From Sphingobacteriaceae bacterium (lineage in GTDB: Bacteria > Bacteroidota > Bacteroidia > Sphingobacteriales > Sphingobacteriaceae): 64,000 nucleotides of DNA. Numbering within the stretch: the stretch's first letter is position 1; the number at the start of each line of letters is the position of its first letter. The notes beneath the pieces are model-generated. The model was given only the letters and a program-made list of their open reading frames with translations, did not search any database and had not been told where the DNA came from. The stretch spans positions 62,001 through 126,000 of the forward strand of contig JAQSWM010000004.1 in NCBI GenBank assembly GCA_029266635.1. Direction: 5' to 3'. A program made the translations under genes and the position numbers. Below, piece after piece: positions 23,866 to 32,623 of this stretch.

Positions 23866-24501
23866 ATGAAAATTCTTACACCTCTTTTAGTTGTTTCAAT
23901 ATTATTCAGCAATGCAGCAATTGCTCAGAAATCATCCTCACAGGAGAATCCTTATATGCTTTTAGGCAGAAAGGCCTTGATGGACGGAGATTTTAAACTT
24001 GCGGTTGCGCATCTGGAGAAGGCACTGCCATCTGATAGCACTAACGCCAATCTTTTGTACATTCTGGGGTATTCTTACTATCATTCTTCAAATTATCCTA
24101 AAGCAGTGAGCACGTTCAGCCGGGTGGTTTCGCTGAGACCAGGGGAGGTTTCTGCCTATTATTATAGAGGTAAAGCTCGCAATAACATGGCGACGGAAGC
24201 AAATACCCCACTTTCTTATTCTGAAAGGGAGAAACTGCTTCAGGCGAGCATCCGCGATTTTTCAAAGGCAATAGAACTGAACAGCGACGACATTAAATAC
24301 TATCAGAACCGCGGGGTGGCTTATCGCGATCTTGGGATTCTGAAGAGCCAGCGGGTGGCAAAGTTTTATGATAAGGCAGTGTCAGCCAATGCTTATAAAG
24401 CCTGCATTAATGATTTTCAGCATGTGCTCGAGGCTAATCCGGGACGTACCGATATGATTGATGAACTTAAGAAAGTGAAAGTTTATCTGGCTAACCTGTA
24501 G
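23866..24501 (+). CDS. exported TPR-repeat protein
   Basis: 211 residues: signal peptide MKILTPLLVVSILFSNAAIA, then tetratricopeptide repeats (for example LLGRKALMDGDFKLAVAHLEKALPSD and LLYILGYSYYHSSNYPKAVSTFSRV). TPRs bind other proteins; the exported location suggests a periplasmic scaffold. No catalytic residues are apparent. The frame can be read from a TTG three bases upstream, but the ATG fits the signal peptide. It ends 1 bp from the convergent CAP-domain gene. Confidence 0.75.
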   Translation: MKILTPLLVVSILFSNAAIAQKSSSQENPYMLLGRKALMDGDFKLAVAHLEKALPSDSTNANLLYILGYSYYHSSNYPKAVSTFSRVVSLRPGEVSAYYYRGKARNNMATEANTPLSYSEREKLLQASIRDFSKAIELNSDDIKYYQNRGVAYRDLGILKSQRVAKFYDKAVSANAYKACINDFQHVLEANPGRTDMIDELKKVKVYLANL

Positions 24502-24502
24502 C

Positions 24503-25033
24503 CTATTTGGCTTGTGCAGGTTGAGTGAATAACTCCCGTCCGCCAAAATCCTGCACCCAATAGTAATTTCCCACAGTGGCCACGCCAACTTCTTTGAAAG
24601 TAGGGTTCATCAGGTTCTTACAATGCTCCTCGCTTTTCAGCCAATCGTTAACAACTTCTTTAATGGAACGTTGGCCTAAGGCAATGTTTTCGCCAATTGA
24701 GTAACTTTTGATCCCCGTAAGCGAATAACCAACCGCACTCACCCGATCTCTCAAAACCCGGCCATCCTGACTGGTGTGGCTAAAGTATTTTTTAGAAGAC
24801 ATGTCTTTGGCATGCCAGTAGGCGGCTGTTTCTAATTCAGTATTCCAAACAACAGGTGGGGCGGGGGGATAATAGATCTTGCCACAACTACAGCCTTTCT
24901 GCCGTACGCTGTTTATCCTGGTTAAGAACTCCTGTTTAAACCAGTCTAAGGATTCGGTTTTTACAACCGGGTTTTTCATTGCGCAGCCCATAAACATCAG
25001 GATTAAAGCTGCTCCCCATAATAATTTTTTCAT
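24503..25033 (-). CDS. CAP-domain (SCP/PR-1-like) lipoprotein
   Basis: 176 residues. Lipobox MFMGC near residue 17 predicts a lipoprotein. The CAP domain shows the Bacteroidota/YkwD pattern: INSVRQKGCSCG, WNTELETAAYWHAKDMSSKKYFSHTSQDGRVLRDRV, IGENIALGQ, WLKSEEHCKNLMNPTFKEVGVATVGNYYWVQDFG. The two His and two Glu that form the CAP cavity are present. The family function in bacteria is poorly known. Convergent with the TPR gene and 50 bp downstream of the next lipoprotein gene on the same strand. Confidence 0.85.
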   Translation of the reverse strand: MKKLLWGAALILMFMGCAMKNPVVKTESLDWFKQEFLTRINSVRQKGCSCGKIYYPPAPPVVWNTELETAAYWHAKDMSSKKYFSHTSQDGRVLRDRVSAVGYSLTGIKSYSIGENIALGQRSIKEVVNDWLKSEEHCKNLMNPTFKEVGVATVGNYYWVQDFGGRELFTQPAQAK

Positions 25034-25083
25034 ACCCGTTTCTCAACAGTTCTAACGAAAAAACATGCCAGATATTGAGTTAG

Positions 25084-25608
25084 CTATCTAATTATCCGAC
25101 CGGTAACTGTGTACTCGTTTGTGCCAATCAGGATTACATTTTGTTTTTTGGTGATGCGGTAGAGGGAGTCGGGATAGTATTCAAGCCGTTCCGTGGATGT
25201 ATATAGCGTGTTATTGCTCTCGTTGCTGATGAGAATTGACCTGATCTGATTCCGGTCATCTTTCCTGATTTCGATTACTCGTGTACGCAATTTGGGCTCC
25301 TTTGCTGAATATCGAATAAAGTTCGGTTGGGAAAAGACAGTGTAGCTGTCTCTCCACGCCGGTTTGTTTATGTCTGATGACACAAAAGGGGCCAGCTCAG
25401 AGTCCCAACTTTTGATTTTAAGGCGCTTTCTTTCAGATGAGGAACCTTTAGAAACTGTTTTGTCGACTAAAGGGCTTTCGCTAATCAAAGTAGCTTTCTG
25501 CTTCTCAAAATATCCATTAAGATCAAAGTAAGCGTTCTTTGTAGCAACAGGCTCGTTTTGATTGCAGGCGCAGGCGAATACAAGAAAGAAAAGGAGCGAT
25601 TTGTTCAT
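25084..25608 (-). CDS. unrecognised lipoprotein
   Basis: 174 residues with a lipobox (FACAC, Cys15) and no family I recognise. The mature part begins with a Lys-rich helical region, then strands such as RTRVIEIRKDDRNQIRSILI and STERLEYYPDSLYRI, which suggest a small beta-sheet domain. It lies 1 bp downstream of gpmI on the same strand, so it is probably co-transcribed with it. The role is unknown. Confidence 0.6.
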   Translation of the reverse strand: MNKSLLFFLVFACACNQNEPVATKNAYFDLNGYFEKQKATLISESPLVDKTVSKGSSSERKRLKIKSWDSELAPFVSSDINKPAWRDSYTVFSQPNFIRYSAKEPKLRTRVIEIRKDDRNQIRSILISNESNNTLYTSTERLEYYPDSLYRITKKQNVILIGTNEYTVTGRIIR

Positions 25609-25609
25609 T

Positions 25610-27130
25610 TTAAACCAGCACGTTCCCTGTCATTTTTTGAGGAGCCTCAACTCCCATGAGCTTGAGAATGGTTGGTGCAACATCGCCAAGTTTGCCGTTT
25701 TTAATTGCCTTGTAATCCTGATCGATCAGGATGCAAGGTACGAGGTTGGTGGTATGGGCTGTGTTCGGCGAACCGTCTTCATTTATCATGAACTCCGCAT
25801 TCCCATGATCTGCGATGATAATAAAGGAATAGCCATATTTCAGTCCGGTTTCCACCACGCTTTGAGCACATGCATCAACAGTTTCCACAGCTTTCACTAC
25901 AGCATCGAAAACGCCTGTGTGACCAACCATGTCGGGATTGGCAAAGTTCAGGCACACAAAGTCTGGCTGATTTGTTGGTATATCCTGACAGATTATATCA
26001 GCAATACCCTGTGCGCTCATTTCCGGCTGAAGATCGTAGGTGGCCACTTTAGGCGAAGGCACCAGCAGCCGGCGTTCGCCTATAAATTCTTTTTCCCTGC
26101 CGCCAGAGAAGAAGAACGTTACGTGGGGATATTTCTCTGTTTCCGCAATGCGTACCTGGGTTTTTCCTGCACGCTCTAAAACTTCCCCGAGCGTATCGCT
26201 AAGATCATCCTTAGTGAAAACAACCTGAACACCTTTAAAGGTTTCATCATAAGTTGTCATGGTGATGTATTGCAGGTTTAGCGGTTCCAGATTGTATTCA
26301 GGAAAGGCTTTTTGTGTTAGGGCAACCGTTATCTCACGACCACGATCGGTACGGAAATTAAAGCAGATCACCACATCGCCATTCTCAATAACAGCAACCG
26401 GTTTATTGTCAGCATCAACTTTGACAATTGGGTCAATAAATTCATCTGTGATGCCAGCAGCGTAGGAATTTTCGATGGCGGAAGCGATGTTTGTAGTTGC
26501 CGTTCCTGTGCCGTGCACCATCAGATCGTAAGCCTTTTTTACACGTTCCCATCTGTTGTCACGATCCATCGCGTAGTAGCGGCCAATCGCCGAGGCAATC
26601 TCTCCGGCAGAGCCGTTAAGATGTTGTTGAAGGTCGTTTATATAACCCAAACCGGAATTTGGATCCGTGTCGCGGCCATCCATAAAAGCGTGGATGTAAA
26701 CTTTAGACAAGCCGTTTGATTGAGCGGCATCGCACAGGCCTTTAAGGTGCCGGGTGTGGGAGTGGACGCCACCATCAGACACAAGCCCGATGAAGTGGAC
26801 CTTTCTGTTTTCACGTTTGGCGTAGGCAAAAGCATCGGCAAGAACGGGGTTTGTGACCAGCTCGTTATCGGCCACCGCCTTATTGATCCTGCCAAGCTCC
26901 TGGTACACCACACGCCCTGCGCCGAGGTTCATGTGCCCAACTTCGGAGTTTCCCATTTGTCCCGCAGGTAAACCCACTGCTTCGCCCGATGCTTCAAGTT
27001 TTGAGGTCGGATAATTGCTTAAAAGAGTATCAAAGAATGGTGTTTTAGCAGCTAAAACAGCGTTTGAAGAGTCATTTTTTCCAAATCCCCAACCATCGAG
27101 GATCAGCAACATTACTTTTTTATTTCCCAC
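25610..27130 (-). CDS. gpmI: 2,3-bisphosphoglycerate-independent phosphoglycerate mutase
   Basis: 506 residues; interconverts 3- and 2-phosphoglycerate in glycolysis with two Mn ions. Landmarks: LLILDGWGFG, the catalytic Ser in QMGNSEVGH, MDGRDTDP, GRYYAMDRDNRW, ADHGNAE and TAHTTN. The frame opens at an ATG at 27145, but that codon is part of the TATATTTG -7 box, so I use the GTG at 27130 (VGNKKVMLLILDGWG). An ATG at 27112 is possible if the message is not leaderless. The unknown lipoprotein gene follows after 1 bp. Confidence 0.95.
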   Translation of the reverse strand: MGNKKVMLLILDGWGFGKNDSSNAVLAAKTPFFDTLLSNYPTSKLEASGEAVGLPAGQMGNSEVGHMNLGAGRVVYQELGRINKAVADNELVTNPVLADAFAYAKRENRKVHFIGLVSDGGVHSHTRHLKGLCDAAQSNGLSKVYIHAFMDGRDTDPNSGLGYINDLQQHLNGSAGEIASAIGRYYAMDRDNRWERVKKAYDLMVHGTGTATTNIASAIENSYAAGITDEFIDPIVKVDADNKPVAVIENGDVVICFNFRTDRGREITVALTQKAFPEYNLEPLNLQYITMTTYDETFKGVQVVFTKDDLSDTLGEVLERAGKTQVRIAETEKYPHVTFFFSGGREKEFIGERRLLVPSPKVATYDLQPEMSAQGIADIICQDIPTNQPDFVCLNFANPDMVGHTGVFDAVVKAVETVDACAQSVVETGLKYGYSFIIIADHGNAEFMINEDGSPNTAHTTNLVPCILIDQDYKAIKNGKLGDVAPTILKLMGVEAPQKMTGNVLV

Positions 27131-27134
27131 GTTG

Positions 27135-27142
27135 CAAATATA
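27135..27142 (-). promoter_or_regulatory. -7 promoter box of gpmI
   Basis: Minus-strand TATATTTG, ending 4 nt before the GTG start. It faces away from an identical box at 27173-27180 for the opposite gene, 30 bp away. Confidence 0.55.
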
Positions 27143-27172
27143 CACTTGCCACCCATTTCATTTTGATTTTCT

Positions 27173-27180
27173 TATATTTG
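27173..27180 (+). promoter_or_regulatory. -7 promoter box of the DUF4783 gene
   Basis: TATATTTG, 19 nt before the ATG at 27200. No TTG at the -33 distance was seen. Confidence 0.5.
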
Positions 27181-27199
27181 GTATACTAACTCTATAGCC

Positions 27200-27604
27200 A
27201 TGAAAAACCGGATAATACTTTGTATAGCGCTACTGCTCACTATCCCTTTCGCTGGTTTTTCTTCCGGCTTAGCCGATATTGAAGATGAGATAAGCAACTC
27301 GATCAAATCGGGCAACAGTAAAGAGATAGCCAAATATTTTTCCTCAAGTGTATCTATTTCCTTGCCGGGAGCTGACGATACCTATCAAAAAGCCCAGGGA
27401 GAAGTGGTTTTGCGAGACTTCTTTGCTAAACATGAACCCATCTCTGTTAAGCCTCTACATAAATTATCTTCTAATGCCAGCCACAAATATGCCGTGGTTA
27501 TTTTGCATACAGCCGACGGCGATTTCCGTGTTTCCTTTTCGTTAAGAAGCGGAGGCAATGGATTTGAACTAACTGAAATCAGCATCGAGCCCCTGAAAGA
27601 GTAA
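27200..27604 (+). CDS. DUF4783 exported protein
   Basis: 134 residues: signal peptide ending near AGFSSG, then a compact alpha+beta domain of the NTF2-like type (ISNSIKSGNSKEIAKYFSSSVSISLPG, LRDFFAKHEP, GDFRVSFSLRSGGNGFELTEISIE). This matches the Bacteroidota family DUF4783, of unknown function. It is followed after 24 bp by nadC, which has its own -7 box, an arrangement I recall as common in the phylum. Probably periplasmic. Confidence 0.75.
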   Translation: MKNRIILCIALLLTIPFAGFSSGLADIEDEISNSIKSGNSKEIAKYFSSSVSISLPGADDTYQKAQGEVVLRDFFAKHEPISVKPLHKLSSNASHKYAVVILHTADGDFRVSFSLRSGGNGFELTEISIEPLKE

Positions 27605-27614
27605 AGGTATTTTC

Positions 27615-27622
27615 TAATTTTG
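27615..27622 (+). promoter_or_regulatory. -7 promoter box of nadC
   Basis: TAATTTTG, 6 nt before the nadC ATG at 27629. Its final TTG is in frame with nadC and can be mistaken for the start codon. Confidence 0.5.
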
Positions 27623-27628
27623 CTTTCT

Positions 27629-28477
27629 ATGGAAGCAGAAAATATCGTGATACAGAGGTTTATTGAACAGGCTTTAGCCGAAGATGTTGGTGATGGCGAC
27701 CATACTTCCCTTTCCACCATTCCTGCCGATAAAACCGGCAAAGCAAAACTTCTGATCAAAGAGAAAGGCGTCTTGGCCGGGGTTGATATTGCTCTTAAGA
27801 TCTTCAAAACGGTTGATCCCGAGTTAAAAACAGAGCTGTTGTTAAGCGATGGTGCTGAAGTTCAACCTGGCGACATCGCCCTCTACGTTGAAGGAAAAGT
27901 CCAGTCGATCCTGCTTGCAGAACGCCTTGTCCTGAACACCATGCAGCGCATGAGCGGAATAGCTACTATCACCCGGCGCATTGTAGAAAAGCTAAACGGC
28001 ACCAACACCAGGGTTTTGGATACCCGAAAAACAACTCCCAATCTGCGTTTGCTTGAAAAAAAGGCTGTGGAAATTGGCGGGGGAGTAAACCATCGCTTCG
28101 GCTTATATGATATGATCCTGATCAAAGACAATCACGTTGATTATGCGGGCGGGATCAGGCAGGCACTCGAATCCGCCATAGCCTATCTTAAGGATAAGGG
28201 CAAACAGCTCCAGATAGAAATTGAAGTTAGGAACCTTGATGAGCTGCAGCAGGTTATTGATGCAGGTGGTGCCGACCGGATCTTGCTGGATAATTTTGAG
28301 TTTGAAGAGCTAAAGAGAGCAGTGCAACTGATCGGCGGCCGGTTTGTCACAGAAGCGTCTGGTGGCATCACAGAAGAAAATGTTCTGCAATACGCACAAT
28401 GTGGTGTAGATTTTGTTTCCATGGGAGCACTCACTCATTCAGTTAAGAGTATGGATATGAGCTTAAAAGCAATTTAA
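27629..28477 (+). CDS. nadC: quinolinate phosphoribosyltransferase (carboxylating)
   Basis: 282 residues from ATG 27629. Converts quinolinate and PRPP to nicotinate mononucleotide in NAD synthesis. Signatures: EDVGDGDHTS, LNTMQRMSGIAT, the RVLDTRKTTPNLRLLEKKAV substrate loop, GGGVNHRFGLYDMILIKDNH, IEIEVRN, DRILLDNF and EASGGI. The three-codon extension from the TTG at 27620 lies in the promoter box and is rejected. nadA and nadB are not in the window. Confidence 0.96.
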   Translation: MEAENIVIQRFIEQALAEDVGDGDHTSLSTIPADKTGKAKLLIKEKGVLAGVDIALKIFKTVDPELKTELLLSDGAEVQPGDIALYVEGKVQSILLAERLVLNTMQRMSGIATITRRIVEKLNGTNTRVLDTRKTTPNLRLLEKKAVEIGGGVNHRFGLYDMILIKDNHVDYAGGIRQALESAIAYLKDKGKQLQIEIEVRNLDELQQVIDAGGADRILLDNFEFEELKRAVQLIGGRFVTEASGGITEENVLQYAQCGVDFVSMGALTHSVKSMDMSLKAI

Positions 28478-28538
28478 AGCTGTATTTTGCAATAATAGTA
28501 ATATACCCGGTTCGTGTTTTTTATTATACTTGTGAAAA

Positions 28539-29183
28539 ATGGTATCCGTTTATTCGATCTCTGCACTCATTTTAGCATATCTATTTGGATCTATACCGGC
28601 GGCGGTGTGGATAGGCCAGGCGTTCTACGGAATTGATGTCCGCGAATATGGAAGCGGGAACGCTGGCGCAACAAACACGTTCCGTGTACTTGGGAAAAAA
28701 GCCGGGATAGCAGTGATGCTCATCGACATCTGCAAGGGGTTCACGGCAACTAATCTTGCTTTTTTTATCGGTTTATCTGTTACAGGGCCTCAGCACTCCG
28801 TGCAATTTTACAACTATCAGCTGGCTTTAGGTGTGGTGGCTGTAATGGGCCACTTGTTCCCAATTTTCGCGGGGTTTAGGGGAGGGAAGGGAATCGCCAC
28901 CCTTTTTGGAATGATATTAGCAGTTCATCTGCAGGCAGCTTTGCTTTGCGTTCTTGTCTTTCTGATCATTCTGATTGTTTTTAAATATGTTTCTCTGGGA
29001 TCTATCGCCGCTGGATTTACATTTCCTTTGAGTATCATATTTATTTTTCAATCGCCAATACGCTCGGTGGTGCTTTATGGAATGTGCATTTGCGTGCTGA
29101 TAATGGTCACACATCAAAAGAATATAGAACGGCTTTTAAAAGGGAAAGAAAACAAAGTAAATCTGTTTAAGAAAACAGCCTGA
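28539..29183 (+). CDS. plsY: acyl-phosphate:glycerol-3-phosphate acyltransferase
   Basis: 214 residues, an integral membrane protein with several hydrophobic spans. PlsY motifs are intact: GSIPAAVWIG, GSGNAGATNTFRVLG with the glycine-rich loop, and GHLFPIFAGFRGGKGIAT. It makes lysophosphatidate, the first step of phospholipid synthesis. Upstream is TATACTTG (28525-28532), one mismatch from the -7 box. The C-terminus is basic (HQKNIERLLKGKENK), as usual for the cytoplasmic end. It sits between nadC and the M48 peptidase gene on the same strand. Confidence 0.94.
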   Translation: MVSVYSISALILAYLFGSIPAAVWIGQAFYGIDVREYGSGNAGATNTFRVLGKKAGIAVMLIDICKGFTATNLAFFIGLSVTGPQHSVQFYNYQLALGVVAVMGHLFPIFAGFRGGKGIATLFGMILAVHLQAALLCVLVFLIILIVFKYVSLGSIAAGFTFPLSIIFIFQSPIRSVVLYGMCICVLIMVTHQKNIERLLKGKENKVNLFKKTA

Positions 29184-29216
29184 CCAAAAAGGTGTTTAAC
29201 CATAAAACAGAATACT

Positions 29217-29996
29217 ATGAAAAAAATACAATTTTTCTCTGCAGGATTAATTGCCCTGATAATTACATCTTGCTCAACAGTCCCTCTTACAGGGCGTAAA
29301 CAATTAAGCCTCATCGATGAAGCCGCAATACAACAGGAAGCCGCACAAGCTTACCGCGAGTTTTTGAATGATCCCAAAACCCATGTAGTAAATGGCACCG
29401 CCGACGCAAACCGCGTGAAAAGGGTGGGAGCTAATATCGCTGCTGCGATTTCCCGCTACATGCAGCAGAATGGCTACGGAGACAAATACAATTACAATTG
29501 GGAGTTCAACCTGATACAAGATAAATCCATAAACGCATGGTGTATGCCGGGCGGAAAAGTGGCTGTTTACTCAGGCATTTTGCCGGTTGCTGTGAACGAT
29601 GCCGGACTGGCAACTGTAATGGGCCACGAAATTGCCCACGCTATAGCTGGACATGCTTCAGAACGTGCTTCCCAGGGAGCCGGCGCTCAGATATTGGGCG
29701 GAGTGCTTACAGGAGGGAGTAATTCAACACTTGGCCAACTTTACGGTCTGGGCGGTGGATTGGCTCTTCTAAAATTCTCACGTACTCAGGAGTCGGAAGC
29801 AGACAGGTTGGGTTTGATTTTCATGGCTATGGCCGGATACGATCCGAATACCGCAGTTTCTTTTTGGCAACGCATGTCGCAAGCCTCTCAGGGGGGTGCG
29901 CCACCGGAATTCTTAAGCACTCACCCAAGCGACGCTACCCGTATTGCTGACATCCAGAAGAGGTTGCCTGAAGCAATGAAGTACTACAAGAAATAA
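29217..29996 (+). CDS. M48-family metallopeptidase lipoprotein
   Basis: 259 residues. Lipobox TSCS (Cys19) predicts a lipoprotein. The zinc site is GHEIAHAIAGH (HEIAH at 137-141), with the third ligand Glu in ESEADRLG near 195. The PGGKVAVYSG strand and the HPSDATRI C-terminal motif match the LoiP/BepA-like branch that processes outer-membrane proteins or misfolded proteins in the periplasm. Full length. A terminator follows the stop codon and overlaps the convergent pabB end. Confidence 0.9.
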   Translation: MKKIQFFSAGLIALIITSCSTVPLTGRKQLSLIDEAAIQQEAAQAYREFLNDPKTHVVNGTADANRVKRVGANIAAAISRYMQQNGYGDKYNYNWEFNLIQDKSINAWCMPGGKVAVYSGILPVAVNDAGLATVMGHEIAHAIAGHASERASQGAGAQILGGVLTGGSNSTLGQLYGLGGGLALLKFSRTQESEADRLGLIFMAMAGYDPNTAVSFWQRMSQASQGGAPPEFLSTHPSDATRIADIQKRLPEAMKYYKK

Positions 29997-30018
29997 CCGT
30001 AATAGCATTTACAAAAGA

Positions 30019-30049
30019 AAGGAGCAGGCTTAAACTTGCTCCTTTTTTG
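30019..30049 (+). terminator. terminator of the M48 peptidase gene
   Basis: Hairpin GGAGCA/TGCTCC followed by six T residues. The right arm and T-run are also codons of the C-terminal TKKEQV of convergent pabB. Confidence 0.75.
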
Positions 30050-31319
30050 TTAGTACCTGCAAGATTGCCTGAGCCTTTAAGAGGCATTCCTGATATTCTT
30101 TTTTAGAGTTCGACTCGAAGGTTATTGCACTGCCTACCTGAAAGGACAAGTATTTATTGTCGGCATTGTAGAGCAAACTTCTGATCACTACGTTAAAGTC
30201 GAAGTCGCCGCCCGGAGCAAAATAGCCGATCGCTCCGGAAAAAACTCCACGCCTGGTTTTCTCATATTTTTCTATCAGCTGCATGGCACTAAGTTTAGGA
30301 GCGCCGGTCATTGATCCCATAGGAAAAGCTGACTTTATCAAATTGGTAAGCGCCACTTTTTCGTCCACATCGCACACCACAGTCGAAATCATTTGATGTA
30401 CCTGTTCAAAGCTGTAAATGCCAAATAGCTCTTCTACGCGTACGGTGCCTGGAACCGCACATTTGGTAAGGTCATTGCGCACCAGATCAACAATCATCAC
30501 ATTTTCCGATTGCTCTTTTGCGTCGTTTTTTAGCTGCTCTTTAATTAGCGTATCCTCTGCTGCATCAGCGCTTCTACGTGCTGTGCCTTTGATGGGGTGC
30601 GATCTTAGTTTGTTGCCTCTTTTACTAAGGAAGCGCTCTGGCGTGGCGGAAAGAATATAGCGATTCTGGAACTTGAGAAAGGTAGCGAAGGGTGTTGGAG
30701 ATATTTTGTTTAGCTCGCTGAAAAGGTGTAGCGGATCAACCGAGGCGTTTTCGCAAAAGAACTCCTGGCAAAAGTTGATCTCGTAAATATCGCCCCTGGC
30801 AATATGTTCCTTTAGTTTCTCAACTGTTTGAACATACTCCTTCTCTGTAAACTGATTTTGAATCTTGGCTGAAAAAGCAGGTGGTGCTACTGATATTATT
30901 TGCTCCTGAATTTCGCGGAACATCCTTTCAGGGAACTGGGATAAGATTGTCAGTTCAGAACCTTTTACAAGCAGTAAGTGCTCAGGAACAAAGAAATAGA
31001 GATTAGGGAACTGCAACTGATCAGGGTTTTCGGATTTGAGACTTTCAATTTCGTTCTTCAAATCATAGCCGAGGAGGCCCAGTATCCAGTTTTTGTTCTG
31101 GTCGTTTAGGAATTGATTCAGCTGCTCAAAGGCACTGCCGGCAGATGCTAAAAGGTTCGCCGATTCACCCGCCCCAATCAGCAAGTCAAAAGCTGAATAA
31201 GGATCATGATAGCCATTGGAATCGAGATAGCAAGCGGTTTGAAAGCCACTCGCCCAAGCTAAGGCCTTATCTTTAAAATCGGGATAATTGTTTATTGAAA
31301 ACCTGATCTCAGACAGCAT
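30030..31319 (-). CDS. pabB: aminodeoxychorismate synthase component I
   Basis: 429 residues of the chorismate-utilising family. The signature PIKGT (242-246) with Lys244 is that of aminodeoxychorismate synthase; anthranilate synthase has PIAGT. VDLVRNDL, GSMTGAPKLSAMQLIE and RGVFSGAIGY complete the active site. It makes the folate precursor with a glutamine amidotransferase partner, which is not in the window. Last gene of the fur-purA-pabB run, 21 bp after purA. Its 3' end is inside the terminator of the convergent gene. Confidence 0.9.
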   Translation of the reverse strand: MLSEIRFSINNYPDFKDKALAWASGFQTACYLDSNGYHDPYSAFDLLIGAGESANLLASAGSAFEQLNQFLNDQNKNWILGLLGYDLKNEIESLKSENPDQLQFPNLYFFVPEHLLLVKGSELTILSQFPERMFREIQEQIISVAPPAFSAKIQNQFTEKEYVQTVEKLKEHIARGDIYEINFCQEFFCENASVDPLHLFSELNKISPTPFATFLKFQNRYILSATPERFLSKRGNKLRSHPIKGTARRSADAAEDTLIKEQLKNDAKEQSENVMIVDLVRNDLTKCAVPGTVRVEELFGIYSFEQVHQMISTVVCDVDEKVALTNLIKSAFPMGSMTGAPKLSAMQLIEKYEKTRRGVFSGAIGYFAPGGDFDFNVVIRSLLYNADNKYLSFQVGSAITFESNSKKEYQECLLKAQAILQVLTKKEQV

Positions 31320-31340
31320 CGCAATCCTGCCTAGCTTGCA

Positions 31341-32615
31341 TTAATTCAAAATGAGAGTCTGAGCACGGTCTGGTCCCACCGAAAGATACCTTACCGGCAC
31401 TTCCAGTGCTTTCTCCAAATACTTGACGTAGGATGACAGGCTTTCAGGAATTTCACTCACTTCTTTTATACCCGTGATATCCTCTTTCCAACCCGGAATA
31501 GCCTCGTAAACGGGCTCGGGTTTGATTGTGCAAATATCGTAAGGCATGTAATCAATCACTTGCCCATCATGTTTGTAGTGTGTGCAAGCGTAAATTGTTT
31601 CAAATCCGCTCAAAACATCAGCTTTGGTCATAACCAGCTCGGTAACCCCGTTGAGCATGATGGCATATTTAAGCGCAGGCAGATCGATCCATCCGCAACG
31701 GCGTGGGCGACCGGTTGTAGCGCCAAACTCGTGGCCAATACGGCGGAGTTCTTCTCCCGTTTCGTTATTCAACTCAGTAGGGAAGGGTCCACCGCCAACT
31801 CTTGTGCAATACGCTTTAAAAATACCAACCACGCTGCCGATTTTCTGCGGCGCAATGCCTAGGCCGGTGCAGGCGCCTGCGGTCGTTGTGTTAGAGGAAG
31901 TTACAAAAGGGTAGGAGCCGAAATCTACGTCGAGCATCGCACCCTGTGCACCCTCTGCGAGTACGGTCTTGCCTTCCTTTAGATACTGGTTCACGAAGTG
32001 CTCGCTGTCAACCTGTGGTATGGTTTTGAGGAATTCGATGGCTTCAAAGAAAGAAGCTTCTTTTTCAGAAAAATCGGGAACCTCTCCGTAGTGCGATAAA
32101 ATAGATTTATGTTTATCTACCAATTTCTGATACTTGGCTTTGAAGTCAGGGAGCTGCGTATCGCCAACGCGAAGGCCATTTCGTCCGGTTTTGTCCATGT
32201 AAGTCGGACCGATGCCTTTCAGGGTCGAGCCGATTTTGCCTTCGCCCATTTTGCTTTCCGACGCGGCGTCAAGTAGTTGGTGAGTAGGCAGGATTAGATG
32301 TGCTTTACGGGCAATAACCAGTTTTTTCGCAGCAACAGGATCGAAGCCGTTTTTTTTCAGGTTATCCAGTTCTCTTTTCAGGATGATGGGGTCTATTACA
32401 ACTCCATTGCCGATGAGGTTCATGGTTTTCTCATTGAAAATACCGGAAGGGATTGTGTTCAAAACATACTTCTGATTATCGAATTCGAGGGTATGCCCCG
32501 CGTTCGGTCCGCCCTGGAAACGGGCAATCATATCGTATTGCGGGCTTAAAACATCAACAATTTTACCTTTTCCTTCATCGCCCCACTGGAGCCCTAATAG
32601 TACGTCAACAGCCAT
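31341..32615 (-). CDS. purA: adenylosuccinate synthetase
   Basis: 424 residues; joins IMP and aspartate with GTP in AMP synthesis. Clear motifs: QWGDEGKGKIVD at the N-terminus, GGPNAGHT, GSTLKGIGPTYMDK, EGAQGAMLDVDFGSYPFVTSSNT and TTGRPRRCGW. Standard length. It begins 8 bp after the AbiEii-like gene and 21 bp before pabB, so it appears to be read as part of the fur-led transcript; no separate promoter box was found in the short gap. Confidence 0.97.
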   Translation of the reverse strand: MAVDVLLGLQWGDEGKGKIVDVLSPQYDMIARFQGGPNAGHTLEFDNQKYVLNTIPSGIFNEKTMNLIGNGVVIDPIILKRELDNLKKNGFDPVAAKKLVIARKAHLILPTHQLLDAASESKMGEGKIGSTLKGIGPTYMDKTGRNGLRVGDTQLPDFKAKYQKLVDKHKSILSHYGEVPDFSEKEASFFEAIEFLKTIPQVDSEHFVNQYLKEGKTVLAEGAQGAMLDVDFGSYPFVTSSNTTTAGACTGLGIAPQKIGSVVGIFKAYCTRVGGGPFPTELNNETGEELRRIGHEFGATTGRPRRCGWIDLPALKYAIMLNGVTELVMTKADVLSGFETIYACTHYKHDGQVIDYMPYDICTIKPEPVYEAIPGWKEDITGIKEVSEIPESLSSYVKYLEKALEVPVRYLSVGPDRAQTLILN

Positions 32616-32623
32616 AAATTTTT

